From Chitinophagaceae bacterium UBA2791 (GTDB taxonomy: Bacteria; Bacteroidota; Bacteroidia; Chitinophagales; Chitinophagaceae), in the NCBI GenBank assembly GCA_002352105.1, contig DEHV01000047.1, positions 1 through 28,047 of the forward strand: a DNA stretch of 28,047 nucleotides, written 5' to 3'. The translations under genes were made by a program, and so were the position numbers. This document shows positions 15,828-23,796 of this stretch, in pieces. A model generated the notes under the pieces. That model worked only from the letters and a program-made list of their open reading frames with translations. It was not told the DNA's origin and searched no databases. Numbering within the stretch: position 1 is the stretch's first letter; the number at the start of each line of letters is the position of its first letter.

Positions 15828-16955
15828 TTATTTTTTTGCACGGATCTTTATGATTTGTTTAAGAGCATGGGCATCATGGACAAGCGTTTCTTTGTCTTTT
15901 CCAAGAATGGTAACATGCCCCATTTTTCTTCCGGGTTTGGTTTGTCGTTTGCCATAGAGGTGAATGAATACATTACTCCGCTGCAAGGCTTCGGGCAATC
16001 CCTGGTAATCAGCGTCGCCCTCCTGCCCGGGTTCTCCGAGAAGGTTAACCAGGGCTGCCGGCAGTATTCCCGAAGGATTACCGAGGGGATAACCGAGTAT
16101 GATCCGCCATAACATATCGAACTGTGAACTGTAATTGCCTTCTATCGTATGATGCCCGCTGTTATGCACGCGGGGCGCCATTTCATTGACGTATATGCGC
16201 TGCTCCCTGTCGAGGAAAAGCTCAACGGCAAAGACGCCCGCGCTCCGAAGTCCTTTTACTGCATCAAGCGCTATGTTTTCCACCCTGGCTTTAATGTCAT
16301 CGGTTATACCGGCGGGGCTGAGCTGGTAATCGAGCAGGTTCAGTTCCTGGTCAAATACCATTTCTACCGGGGGATACATGACGATGCCTCCTCGTTGATC
16401 AACCGCGACGATCTGCGCTATCTCTTTATGAATGTCTACCATCTTCTCCAGGACGGAAGGAGCGGCAAAAGCCCTGGATAGCTCATTTTCGCTGCGGATG
16501 ACCTGTACGCCTCTGCCGTCGTACCCGCCTTCCGCCAGTTTGTGCACAGCGGGTAAAAAAACGGAATATTGCTTTACCTCGTCCAGGTTGCGGGTGATCA
16601 CAAAATCAGGAGAAGGAATATTGCGTTCGCGGTAGTATTCCTTCTGCGCGATCTTGTTTTTGATCGTACGTAAGGCTGCGGGGCGCGGATATATCGCTAC
16701 GCCTTCTGCCTCCAGTTTCTCCAGCGCCTGCTCGTTGACGGATTCTATTTCAATGGCGATGGCGTCGAGCCCCTTGCCGAAGCGGTACACATCGTCAAAA
16801 CTCCTGATATCGCCTTTGGTGAAATGATGGCATAAATGAGCCGAGGGGCAGTTTTCGTCATTCTCCAGCACAAAGGTTTCGACGGGGTAGTTTGCAGCCG
16901 ATTGCAATAACATTCTTCCAAGTTGTCCGCCTCCAAGAATTCCCACTTTAAGCAT
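15828..16955 (-). CDS. purK: 5-(carboxyamino)imidazole ribonucleotide synthase
   Basis: A 375-residue ATP-grasp enzyme that carboxylates AIR with bicarbonate and ATP in de novo purine synthesis; its product is rearranged by PurE. The N-terminal nucleotide fold starts with the diagnostic LKVGILGGGQLGRMLLQSA. The ATP-grasp region shows PRPAALRTIKNKIAQKEYY, KLAEGGYDGRGVQV and VAVDQRGGIVMYPPVE, and the metal/substrate part shows AVELFLDREQRIYVNEMAPRVHNSGHHTIE. Length is normal. purE is not adjacent, although the two often lie together. It has its own promoter box at 16990-16997; whether transcripts continue into the RND genes is unknown. Confidence 0.95.
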   Translation of the reverse strand: MLKVGILGGGQLGRMLLQSAANYPVETFVLENDENCPSAHLCHHFTKGDIRSFDDVYRFGKGLDAIAIEIESVNEQALEKLEAEGVAIYPRPAALRTIKNKIAQKEYYRERNIPSPDFVITRNLDEVKQYSVFLPAVHKLAEGGYDGRGVQVIRSENELSRAFAAPSVLEKMVDIHKEIAQIVAVDQRGGIVMYPPVEMVFDQELNLLDYQLSPAGITDDIKARVENIALDAVKGLRSAGVFAVELFLDREQRIYVNEMAPRVHNSGHHTIEGNYSSQFDMLWRIILGYPLGNPSGILPAALVNLLGEPGQEGDADYQGLPEALQRSNVFIHLYGKRQTKPGRKMGHVTILGKDKETLVHDAHALKQIIKIRAKK

Positions 16956-16989
16956 GCGTATGATAATTGTTTTAGGTTAGGCTGTCTTA

Positions 16990-16997
16990 CAAAGATA
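16990..16997 (-). promoter_or_regulatory. -7 box of purK
   Basis: On the minus strand this reads TATCTTTG, an exact TAnnTTTG match 34 nt upstream of the purK ATG. A TTTTG at 17025-17021 is slightly too far for an ideal -33 element. Confidence 0.5.
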
Positions 16998-17140
16998 TGG
17001 TTAGGAAAGGCGAGTTTACTGCAAAACAGCAAATTGGCGTTTACTATATCGGCAAAATTATCGTAAAGGCCCGGCATCTTGGGTATGATGCGGCCTGTAA
17101 TCCATACTTAAAGGGTTAAAGCGGGTTTGCGAACCTCTTC

Positions 17141-18127
17141 TCAAGGTTTAATTACCGTGGCCGTATAAGTATAGGATGTTTGGGGAGCTCCTGTTATTCC
17201 ACTTACGGTTACGGTATAAGAAACATCATTCTCGCTGTTGGTAATGATGCCCTGGGGCTCCCAGACGATGGTGTTGTCGCCGTAACCATTATCTGTTTTA
17301 GACACTACGGTAAGCGTTATATCGCCTCCGCTTTCATTCTTCATTTGTACCGCTGCATTGGCGAAATTGGCGCCAGGTACGGAAAAGGACCATCTCGGGA
17401 AAACAAGCGTCCGGGGGGTATACCCGTCCGGCGGATAGGCGATAAATGGCGGAACCTGGATATTGCCGTTTGCAACGCCGATAACGCCCAGCGCCATGGT
17501 AGAATTGGTAGTGCCGTAACTGAACTCCATTTTTTTCGAATGCAGTATCCAGCGGCGATGGCCTACGGCCGTGTTGCTGCCTCCGGCATCTCTCATGAAC
17601 GCTGTAATAGACCCTGTTGAATGGGTGCCCGAAGCCAGGTTGGAGGTACCGGCTCCGCTGGCGCCCAGAGAAGTCCAGCAGGCCCATGTATTAGGCGGGT
17701 TATGGTTGAGCGTATTATTGGCTTTCATCATCAGCGCCGTTTCCTGGTACTGCGCGAATTTTGAGGCGTCAAGGGTAGTATTGTCATTCAATCCGACCAG
17801 TCGGCGGAAATAATTCAGGCGCATGATTACCTTGTCGTGGGTAGATTGCGAAGCGGTTCCCGCAACACACCCGTCTACTTTTCCGGTCCAGCCCGGATCT
17901 GCCACTTCGCTGCCCATATAATGCGCGTGATAGTCTGCAATGACGCTGTCTCTCTTGGTCATGCAGGGAGCGCAGGGGCCCCCGCAGTCTACGCCCGTTT
18001 CGCCCTGGTTCTGAATCCCATCCTGGCAGTCGCCCTCATGCTGAGCTCCTTTTTGACAGGCGGTTAACAGGAATACCGCGCAGAGAACAGCGATCGCTGA
18101 AGGAGTAAAAAAGTTGTTTTTCATCAT
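17141..18127 (-). CDS. CAP-domain lipoprotein with Cys-rich DG module
   Basis: A 328-residue lipoprotein: signal peptide with lipobox LTAC (Cys24), then a short Cys-rich module, CQDGIQNQGETGVDCGGPC plus CAPC, at about 34-55. Such CxDGxxNxxETGVDCGG segments occur in many surface proteins of Bacteroidota, probably as a small disulphide-bonded or metal-binding knot. Residues about 100-225 are a CAP (SCP/PR-1) domain: LNYFRRLVGL, the LNHNPPNTWACWT block, SNLA, and VGHRRWILHSKKMEFSYG. Residues about 230-328 are a beta-rich tail resembling an immunoglobulin-like domain. CAP proteins bind sterols or lipids, or act as peptidases, in various organisms; the role here is unknown. The promoter is at 18150-18180. 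Confidence 0.85.
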   Translation of the reverse strand: MMKNNFFTPSAIAVLCAVFLLTACQKGAQHEGDCQDGIQNQGETGVDCGGPCAPCMTKRDSVIADYHAHYMGSEVADPGWTGKVDGCVAGTASQSTHDKVIMRLNYFRRLVGLNDNTTLDASKFAQYQETALMMKANNTLNHNPPNTWACWTSLGASGAGTSNLASGTHSTGSITAFMRDAGGSNTAVGHRRWILHSKKMEFSYGTTNSTMALGVIGVANGNIQVPPFIAYPPDGYTPRTLVFPRWSFSVPGANFANAAVQMKNESGGDITLTVVSKTDNGYGDNTIVWEPQGIITNSENDVSYTVTVSGITGAPQTSYTYTATVIKP

Positions 18128-18149
18128 AAAACAGGAATTAGATTATCTC

Positions 18150-18180
18150 CAATGATAAGCGATTATTCATTAAAAAGCAA
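18150..18180 (-). promoter_or_regulatory. Promoter of the CAP lipoprotein gene
   Basis: On the minus strand TTG at 18180-18178 is followed after 20 nt by TATCATTG at 18157-18150, one mismatch from TAnnTTTG. The ATG at 18127 is 22 nt further on. Confidence 0.5.
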
Positions 18181-18322
18181 TCTGTGCATATCGCTATTCC
18201 GTGCTCAAACATCGATAATATGGTTCATTATCCGTAACAGCGCCTAAATTTACGCGTAAATTCCGCGTTCCTTTATGGTATTTTTAACCTGCCGGAGCCG
18301 GGGAATGGAAATTTTTATCCTG

Positions 18323-18330
18323 TATTTTCG
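18323..18330 (+). promoter_or_regulatory. -7 box of the L,D-transpeptidase gene
   Basis: TATTTTCG, one mismatch from TAnnTTTG, lies 23 nt before the ATG at 18354. It is only 5 nt before the in-frame ATG at 18336, which argues for the downstream start. The same variant TATTTTCG occurs before the NAD(P)H-hydrate repair gene. Confidence 0.4.
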
Positions 18331-18353
18331 TTGTTATGATGGTTGTTTATGGT

Positions 18354-19523
18354 ATGAGATATCTTTTAATGGCTATAGCATTCTTTTTAACGCTTTCCGT
18401 AAGCGGGCAGACGGCTGCGCCTGCATTTGATTTTATTGAATACCAACGTAGTTTTCCCAGGATCAGCGAAGCCTTAAAAAAGAAGGAGGACACGCTGATG
18501 AAACAGTTCAGGGCGAAGAAATTGGAATGGCCTGCGAGGAATATTTACCTGAGGTCTTTTAAATACGACAGCCACCTGGAAGTCTGGATCAAACCTGCCG
18601 ACCGCGATCAATACCAGTTGTTCAAAACATATAAAGTATGCGCTTTGGCAGGAACCCTGGGCCCTAAGCGCATGGAAGGCGACTACCAGGTTCCGGAAGG
18701 CTTTTATTATATCAATGAGTTTAATCCGAAAAGCGCATATCATCTTTCGCTGGGGCTAAACTATCCGAACGCGTCGGACCGCCTTCTTGCAGATTCTTTG
18801 CAGCCGGGCGGCGATATCTATATTCATGGAAAATGCATTACTACGGGATGTATACCCATTCTCGATCAACAGATCGAAGAACTGTATGTGCTTGCCCTGC
18901 ATGCAAAAAACCAGGGACAGGATTTTATTCCCGTGCATATATTCCCTGTTCAGTTTAATAATCCCAAAAGCGCGGCTTACCTGGCAAAATACGTTAAGGA
19001 ATTCCCCGAATACGCGGATATGGCGGATGAGCTCAAACGCGCCTACCTGTATTTTGAAAAAACAAAAAAACTACCCCTGATCATGGTAGACGGCAGAGGA
19101 GCCTACCATGTCGCGAATGCGGTTCCGGAAGAAGAAAAGACCCCGGCGACGCCGGTTAAAAAAGCGCCCCGCCGACCCGTTAAATATTTTAATGAGGCGG
19201 ACCTGGCCAAAGTGGTGGATAAACTCCCGGTATATCCCGGCGGCAATGCCGGGTTCCAGGAATTTATTGACAAGGCAAGCCGCGATATGGAACCCTTTCT
19301 TGAAAAAGGGCAGCAGAAAACATACCTGATGGTAGAGTTTATCATCGACCAGGAAGGCCAGCCGGCTTATGCAAAGGTCATTAAAGGAGGAAATGAGGAA
19401 ATGAACGATAAGCTGCAGGAAAGGTTTGAGAACATGCCGCTATGGACGCCCGCAACAAGGCTTGATAAAAACGTGGCCGTCAAACTTAAGCAATCTATTG
19501 TTGTGGACGCTTCGGGTCAGTGA
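18354..19523 (+). CDS. YafK-like murein L,D-transpeptidase fused to a TonB C-terminal-like domain
   Basis: A 389-residue exported protein. Residues 1-19 are a signal peptide (MAIAFFLTLSVSGQ). About 30-220 is an L,D-transpeptidase domain of the YafK/DpaA branch: IYLRSFKYDSHLEVWI, FKTYKVCALAGTLGPKRMEGDYQVPEGFY, and the active-site block IYIHGKCITTGCIPI with His158 and Cys166. Such enzymes cross-link peptidoglycan through meso-DAP or, in YafK/DpaA, release Braun lipoprotein from it. After a Pro/Lys-rich linker (about 255-275) the last 100 residues, from KLPVYPGGNAGFQEFI (Lys290) on, match TonB C-terminal domains as found in many Bacteroidota proteins. No N-terminal TonB anchor helix is kept beyond the signal peptide. 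The start at 18354 is preferred over 18336 from the promoter position. Confidence 0.85.
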   Translation: MRYLLMAIAFFLTLSVSGQTAAPAFDFIEYQRSFPRISEALKKKEDTLMKQFRAKKLEWPARNIYLRSFKYDSHLEVWIKPADRDQYQLFKTYKVCALAGTLGPKRMEGDYQVPEGFYYINEFNPKSAYHLSLGLNYPNASDRLLADSLQPGGDIYIHGKCITTGCIPILDQQIEELYVLALHAKNQGQDFIPVHIFPVQFNNPKSAAYLAKYVKEFPEYADMADELKRAYLYFEKTKKLPLIMVDGRGAYHVANAVPEEEKTPATPVKKAPRRPVKYFNEADLAKVVDKLPVYPGGNAGFQEFIDKASRDMEPFLEKGQQKTYLMVEFIIDQEGQPAYAKVIKGGNEEMNDKLQERFENMPLWTPATRLDKNVAVKLKQSIVVDASGQ

Positions 19524-19524
19524 A

Positions 19525-19550
19525 CCCATTTATGGGAAATATCATCCCAT
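19525..19550 (+). repeat. Overlapping short inverted repeats after the L,D-transpeptidase gene
   Basis: CCCAT, 2 nt, ATGGG (19525-19536) and ATGGGA, 7 nt, TCCCAT (19532-19550) share their central ATGGG arm and so are mutually exclusive hairpins directly after the stop codon. No T-run follows. They may mark a transcript end. The remaining gap to 19814 has no supportable gene. Confidence 0.3.
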
Positions 19551-19789
19551 CGCAGCCGAATATAAGAATAAGGAGATCCGGGAACCTACATGATGTCCAT
19601 CGCCTTGGCAAAAAAAGTGCATACAAAAGGCAGGGAAAGCGTTACCATTTCACCCTGGTACTCCAGCAGCACAAAAAACAGAATTACAGAAAGAAAAAAT
19701 AAGACCCAATATAAAGCGGTATTTTTTTTTGCCGTTGCCATCGTTTCAAATATTTCCGCGAAAATAAGGCAAAAAATAATGTGATGCTA

Positions 19790-19797
19790 TAATTTCG
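19790..19797 (+). promoter_or_regulatory. -7 box of malQ
   Basis: TAATTTCG, one mismatch from TAnnTTTG, is 17 nt upstream of the TTG start of malQ. No -33 TTG is seen at the usual spacing. Confidence 0.35.
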
Positions 19798-19814
19798 CAT
19801 GCTTTACTGGTATT

Positions 19815-22505
19815 TTGAAGATTCATTTTTACATACGATTTTATACGCGGCCGGGCCAGTCCTTAGCGGTTACTGGTAATAGCGATGCGCTGGGAAACAA
19901 TGAAATGGAGAAAGCCCTGCCGCTTCATTACCTCAATAGCGAATACTGGCATGGCAGCGTTGACGTGGATCCTGCACAAGCAGCTAAAATACAGTATAGC
20001 TATATTTTCAGGGACGGGGAAGGAAATACTATCCTGGAAGGAGGGGAGGAAAGGGTTATCGATATCACCGGAACAGGTATCCTGGAAATACAGGCCATCG
20101 ATGCCTGGAACGATGCCGGCGACTACGGCAATGTTTTTTATACCGATCCCTTTCAAAGGGTGTTGCTGGCAAAAAAGGAATCCCGCGGCAAATCAAGATC
20201 GCCCAAAACCCTTACCCATATTTTCAAGGTCAGGGCGCCGCTCCTGCGTAAGCATGAGTCGGTATGCCTGCTCGGCGGCTCCGCTATACTTGGCGAGTGG
20301 GATACGGAAGCGCCCATATTGCTCAGCCGGGAGAACGACTGGTGGACAGTGAAGCTAAACTTATCCGGGTTGGTTGTTCCCCTGGAATACAAATATGGGA
20401 TCTTTAATACCAGGGAAAAGAAATTTGTGGCCTATGAATCGGGCGAAAACCGGACGCTGGGCAACGGATCGGCCGACAATCAATTGACCATTTTGCACGA
20501 CGGCTTCGCCCGCTTTCCGAACAATACCTGGAAGGGCGCCGGCGTCAGCATTCCGGTATTCAGCCTGAGGAGCAAAAATTCGTTCGGCGCCGGAGAGTTT
20601 GCCGATCTGCCGCTATTGGTAGACTGGGCTAAGAAGACCGGTCTCTCCCTTATCCAACTGTTGCCCGTGAACGATACCACGGCAACGCATACCTGGACAG
20701 ACTCTTATCCCTATGCCGCGATCTCTGTGTTCGCGCTGCATCCCCTATACCTGAATATCGAGGCGATAGCCGGTAAACGGGGCGGCCATCTGCTTAAATC
20801 GCTAAGGAAAAAACAAAAGCAGCTAAATGATCTGCCGGAGATAGATTATGAGCAAACCCTGAGGTTTAAGTTGTCCGCCGCCAGGGAATTGTTCATCGAG
20901 CAGAAGGAGAAATTTTTAAAGGACCCTGATTTTATCCGTTTTTTTGAAGAGAACAGGGAGTGGCTGATCCCTTATGCCGCATTTTGTTATCTGCGCGACA
21001 GGAATGGGACGGTGGATTTCAATCAATGGAAACTGTATAGCCGTTTCGACAGGGCGGCTATCGAAAAATATGTTTCTCCTAAGGCGAAGCATTACGACAA
21101 CATTGCTTTTACCTATTTCCTGCAATACCATCTCCATCTCCAATTAATGGCGGCGGTTGAATATGCGCATAAGCATGGCATCATTATCAAGGGCGATATA
21201 CCCATTGGCGTGTACCGTTACGGATGCGATGTATGGATGGAGCCTGAATTGTTCCGCCTGGAATGGCAATCTGGCGCGCCCCCCGATTCTTTTACGGCAT
21301 TGGGGCAAAACTGGGGATTCCCCATCTATAACTGGGACCGGATGGCGCAGGATAAGTTCGACTGGTGGCGCAGGCGGCTGGCGCAAATGGAGAAATACTT
21401 CGATGCGTTTCGCATTGACCATATCCTCGGTTTTTTCCGGATCTGGAGTATTCCTGTAAACCATACGCAGGGAATAATGGGACGTTTCATACCGGCCATA
21501 CCCGTGCAGCTGCACGAATTTGAACAAAGAGGGATATGGTTCGATTATGAACGCTACTGCCGTTCTTATATCACCGACGACGTATTATGGGAATGCTTTG
21601 GCCCGAATAAAGACAGGTTCATGCCTTTTCTTGAACCTTCGGGCAACGGGCAATACCAATTCAAAGCGACGTTTGACACCCAGCGGAAGGTAGAAGAATA
21701 TTTTAAAGCCCTGGAGGATACGGAAGACAATCGCCGCGTCCTGGAGGGACTGCTGGCGCTGCTGGCCAATGTGATCTTGTTTGACCGCGAAGAGTCGCCC
21801 GGCAGGCTGTTCGATTTTCGCATAGACATTGAAAAGGCCAGCGCTTTCAGGCGGCTGGACGGGCATATACAGCAAGGGTTAATGGAGCTGTACGCTGATT
21901 ATTTCTATCGCCGCCAGGAGCATTCCTGGGAAAGGGAAGGGATGAAAAGACTCCCGGCGCTAAAAAAAGCAACGCGCATGCTGGTATTCGGGGAAGACCT
22001 GGGCATGGTTCCTCATTGCGTGCCGGCAGTAATGCGGCGACTGGGCATTCTCAGCCTGGAAGTGCAACGCATGCCAAAAGATATGGGGAAAGCCTTTTTT
22101 GATCCCGCCGATGCGCCCTACCTTTCCGTGGCAACCCCTTCTACCCATGATATGAGCGTGATACGCGCCTGGTGGGTGGAAGACAGGGAAAGAACGCAGC
22201 AATTTTTCAATCAGGTATTGCGGAGGGAAGGAGAAGCCCCAGCGGAATGCAGCGCGGACATCAGTGCGGCCATTATCAGGCAACACCTGTGTTCACCTGC
22301 CATGTGGAGTATTTTTCAGTGGCAGGACCTGGTAGGGATGGACGAAGAGCTACGCCGGGAAAACCCCAAAATGGAAAGGATCAACAGGCCTGAAAATGCG
22401 CGTCATTACTGGAATTACCGGATGCATATTCCATTGGAAAACTTATTGAAAGAGAAAGCGTTCAACGAAAGAATTAAAGAATATATTGAGGAGGGCGGAC
22501 GATAA
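19815..22505 (+). CDS. malQ: 4-alpha-glucanotransferase with two CBM20 domains (DPE2-like)
   Basis: An 896-residue amylomaltase that transfers alpha-1,4-glucan segments between maltodextrins, or to glycogen-like acceptors, in the cytoplasm. Residues 1 to about 115 and about 130-235 are two starch-binding CBM20 modules (IRFYTRPGQSLAVTGNSDALGNN; FKVRAPLLRKHESVCLLGGSAILGEWD). The GH77 catalytic domain begins near 250 (SLRSKNSFGAGEFADLPLLVDWAKKTGLSLIQLLPVNDT). Catalytic residues are Asp535 in FRIDHILGFFRIW (nucleophile), Glu727 in FGEDLGMVPHCVP (acid/base) and Asp779 in PSTHDM. The double CBM20 and the extra length match plant DPE2 and its Bacteroidota relatives. No ATG is in frame after the stop at 19782; the TTG at 19815 gives the usual MKIHFYIRF beginning. 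The dipeptide epimerase gene follows 42 nt later. Confidence 0.93.
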   Translation: MKIHFYIRFYTRPGQSLAVTGNSDALGNNEMEKALPLHYLNSEYWHGSVDVDPAQAAKIQYSYIFRDGEGNTILEGGEERVIDITGTGILEIQAIDAWNDAGDYGNVFYTDPFQRVLLAKKESRGKSRSPKTLTHIFKVRAPLLRKHESVCLLGGSAILGEWDTEAPILLSRENDWWTVKLNLSGLVVPLEYKYGIFNTREKKFVAYESGENRTLGNGSADNQLTILHDGFARFPNNTWKGAGVSIPVFSLRSKNSFGAGEFADLPLLVDWAKKTGLSLIQLLPVNDTTATHTWTDSYPYAAISVFALHPLYLNIEAIAGKRGGHLLKSLRKKQKQLNDLPEIDYEQTLRFKLSAARELFIEQKEKFLKDPDFIRFFEENREWLIPYAAFCYLRDRNGTVDFNQWKLYSRFDRAAIEKYVSPKAKHYDNIAFTYFLQYHLHLQLMAAVEYAHKHGIIIKGDIPIGVYRYGCDVWMEPELFRLEWQSGAPPDSFTALGQNWGFPIYNWDRMAQDKFDWWRRRLAQMEKYFDAFRIDHILGFFRIWSIPVNHTQGIMGRFIPAIPVQLHEFEQRGIWFDYERYCRSYITDDVLWECFGPNKDRFMPFLEPSGNGQYQFKATFDTQRKVEEYFKALEDTEDNRRVLEGLLALLANVILFDREESPGRLFDFRIDIEKASAFRRLDGHIQQGLMELYADYFYRRQEHSWEREGMKRLPALKKATRMLVFGEDLGMVPHCVPAVMRRLGILSLEVQRMPKDMGKAFFDPADAPYLSVATPSTHDMSVIRAWWVEDRERTQQFFNQVLRREGEAPAECSADISAAIIRQHLCSPAMWSIFQWQDLVGMDEELRRENPKMERINRPENARHYWNYRMHIPLENLLKEKAFNERIKEYIEEGGR

Positions 22506-22547
22506 TCTTTGAGACGCCTGCCGACCTGATCTCTTACTTTGTATTAC

Positions 22548-23573
22548 ATGAAAATTCGTTATTGGTCATATCATCTTCCTTTCGAATATCCTTTTACCAT
22601 ATCCAAAGGAACAAAAACCCATCAACCTACTTTAATAGTGGAATTGGAACACATGGGCGTCAGGGGGTATGGGGAGGCGCCGGCGATCAGCTATTACCAT
22701 ATTCCGGTGGAGAAGATGATAGCAGATCTTGAAAGCAAGAAGGCGTTCATTGAAAAATATGCGCTTACTGATCCCGAAAGGTTTTGGCATTACCTGCATC
22801 ATCTTTTTCCGCAGAATAGCTTTCTGGTATGCGCGCTGGATATGGCGGCATGGGATATTTTCGGCAAGATCAGGCAGAAGCCCCTCTATGCCTTATGGGG
22901 AGGCCCTTTTGAGCCGAGGCCATTGACAGACTATACGATCGGGATAGATACGGTAGACAGGATGCTGGAGAAAGCAAGGCGGCATCCCTGGCCTATTTAT
23001 AAGATAAAACTGGGCTTTCCGGAAGATATGGCCATTGTTAAGGCATTAAGGGAGAATACTTCTTCCATCATAAGGGTTGATGTCAATGCGGGATGGACGG
23101 TACAGGAAGCGCTGGAGAAGATCCCCGAGCTGGAAAAACTGGGCATAGAGCTTATTGAGCAGCCCCTGGCAAAAGACGACTGGGAAGGGATGAAGATCTT
23201 ATATGAGCGCTCTTCCATTCCGCTCATTGCCGATGAGTCCTGCGTTACAGAGCATGATGTTGAAAAATGCCATCGACATTTTCATGGCATCAATATCAAA
23301 CTCACCAAATGCAGCGGCCCGACCCCTGCAAAACGCATGATCGTCGCCGCAAGGAAGTTACAGATGAAGGTAATGATCGGCAGCATGAATGAATCCACTA
23401 TTGGCTCGGCGGCTATTGCTCATCTGCTTCCCCAGGTCGATTATGCCGATCTCGACGGACCGCTGTTGCTGAAAGAGGACCTGGCTTCCGGGCTTGTTTA
23501 TACCGAGGGCAGGGTAGAAGTATCCGGGGCGCCGGGACTGGGCATTGAATGGCTCGGTCGGCCTGCGGATTAA
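22548..23573 (+). CDS. Dipeptide epimerase (L-Ala-D/L-Glu epimerase type)
   Basis: A 341-residue enolase-superfamily enzyme of the muconate-lactonizing subgroup. Catalytic residues appear in order: Lys152 and Lys154 in the KIK motif, metal ligands Asp178 (VDVNAGW), Glu204 (LIEQP) and Asp229 (IADES), and Lys251 (NIKLTKCSG). The pair of lysines on both faces is what a 1,1-proton-transfer epimerase needs. The closest known activity is interconversion of L-Ala-D-Glu and L-Ala-L-Glu during murein peptide recycling, though members differ in dipeptide specificity. The frame extends to a TTG at 22539, but the ATG at 22548 gives the normal MKIRYWSYHLPFEYPFTISKG start. It lies 42 nt after malQ and may be co-transcribed with it. 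Confidence 0.88.
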   Translation: MKIRYWSYHLPFEYPFTISKGTKTHQPTLIVELEHMGVRGYGEAPAISYYHIPVEKMIADLESKKAFIEKYALTDPERFWHYLHHLFPQNSFLVCALDMAAWDIFGKIRQKPLYALWGGPFEPRPLTDYTIGIDTVDRMLEKARRHPWPIYKIKLGFPEDMAIVKALRENTSSIIRVDVNAGWTVQEALEKIPELEKLGIELIEQPLAKDDWEGMKILYERSSIPLIADESCVTEHDVEKCHRHFHGINIKLTKCSGPTPAKRMIVAARKLQMKVMIGSMNESTIGSAAIAHLLPQVDYADLDGPLLLKEDLASGLVYTEGRVEVSGAPGLGIEWLGRPAD

Positions 23574-23732
23574 AAGGGCCGCGCATAAACTCTACCCGGT
23601 TTTGTAAATGCCTGGCGGACTTACTTCGGCTGTGAAGGCCCGGTATAGCATATCTGGTTGCGCATACCTGTCCTTAACGCCCTCGTTTAAACGAGATCCT
23701 GGCGTTATCGTAGTTTTACCAGGGATAATTTT

Positions 23733-23761
23733 TTGAGGCCCCCAAAAGGTTCGGTATATTT
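23733..23761 (+). promoter_or_regulatory. Promoter candidate for the hydrolase lipoprotein gene
   Basis: TTG at 23733-23735, a 19-nt spacer and TATATTTA at 23755-23762 fit the phylum promoter with one mismatch. The ATG at 23797 is 34 nt downstream, while an ATG at 23773 is also possible. Confidence 0.4.
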
Positions 23762-23796
23762 ATTGTACTTATATGTTAATTGATTATCTCAAGACT

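Noticed and set aside
19520..19814. Two short plus-strand frames after the L,D-transpeptidase gene
   Set aside because: They overlap each other, are Lys/Arg/Gln-rich without any pattern, lack promoter support and look like chance frames in an intergenic gap.
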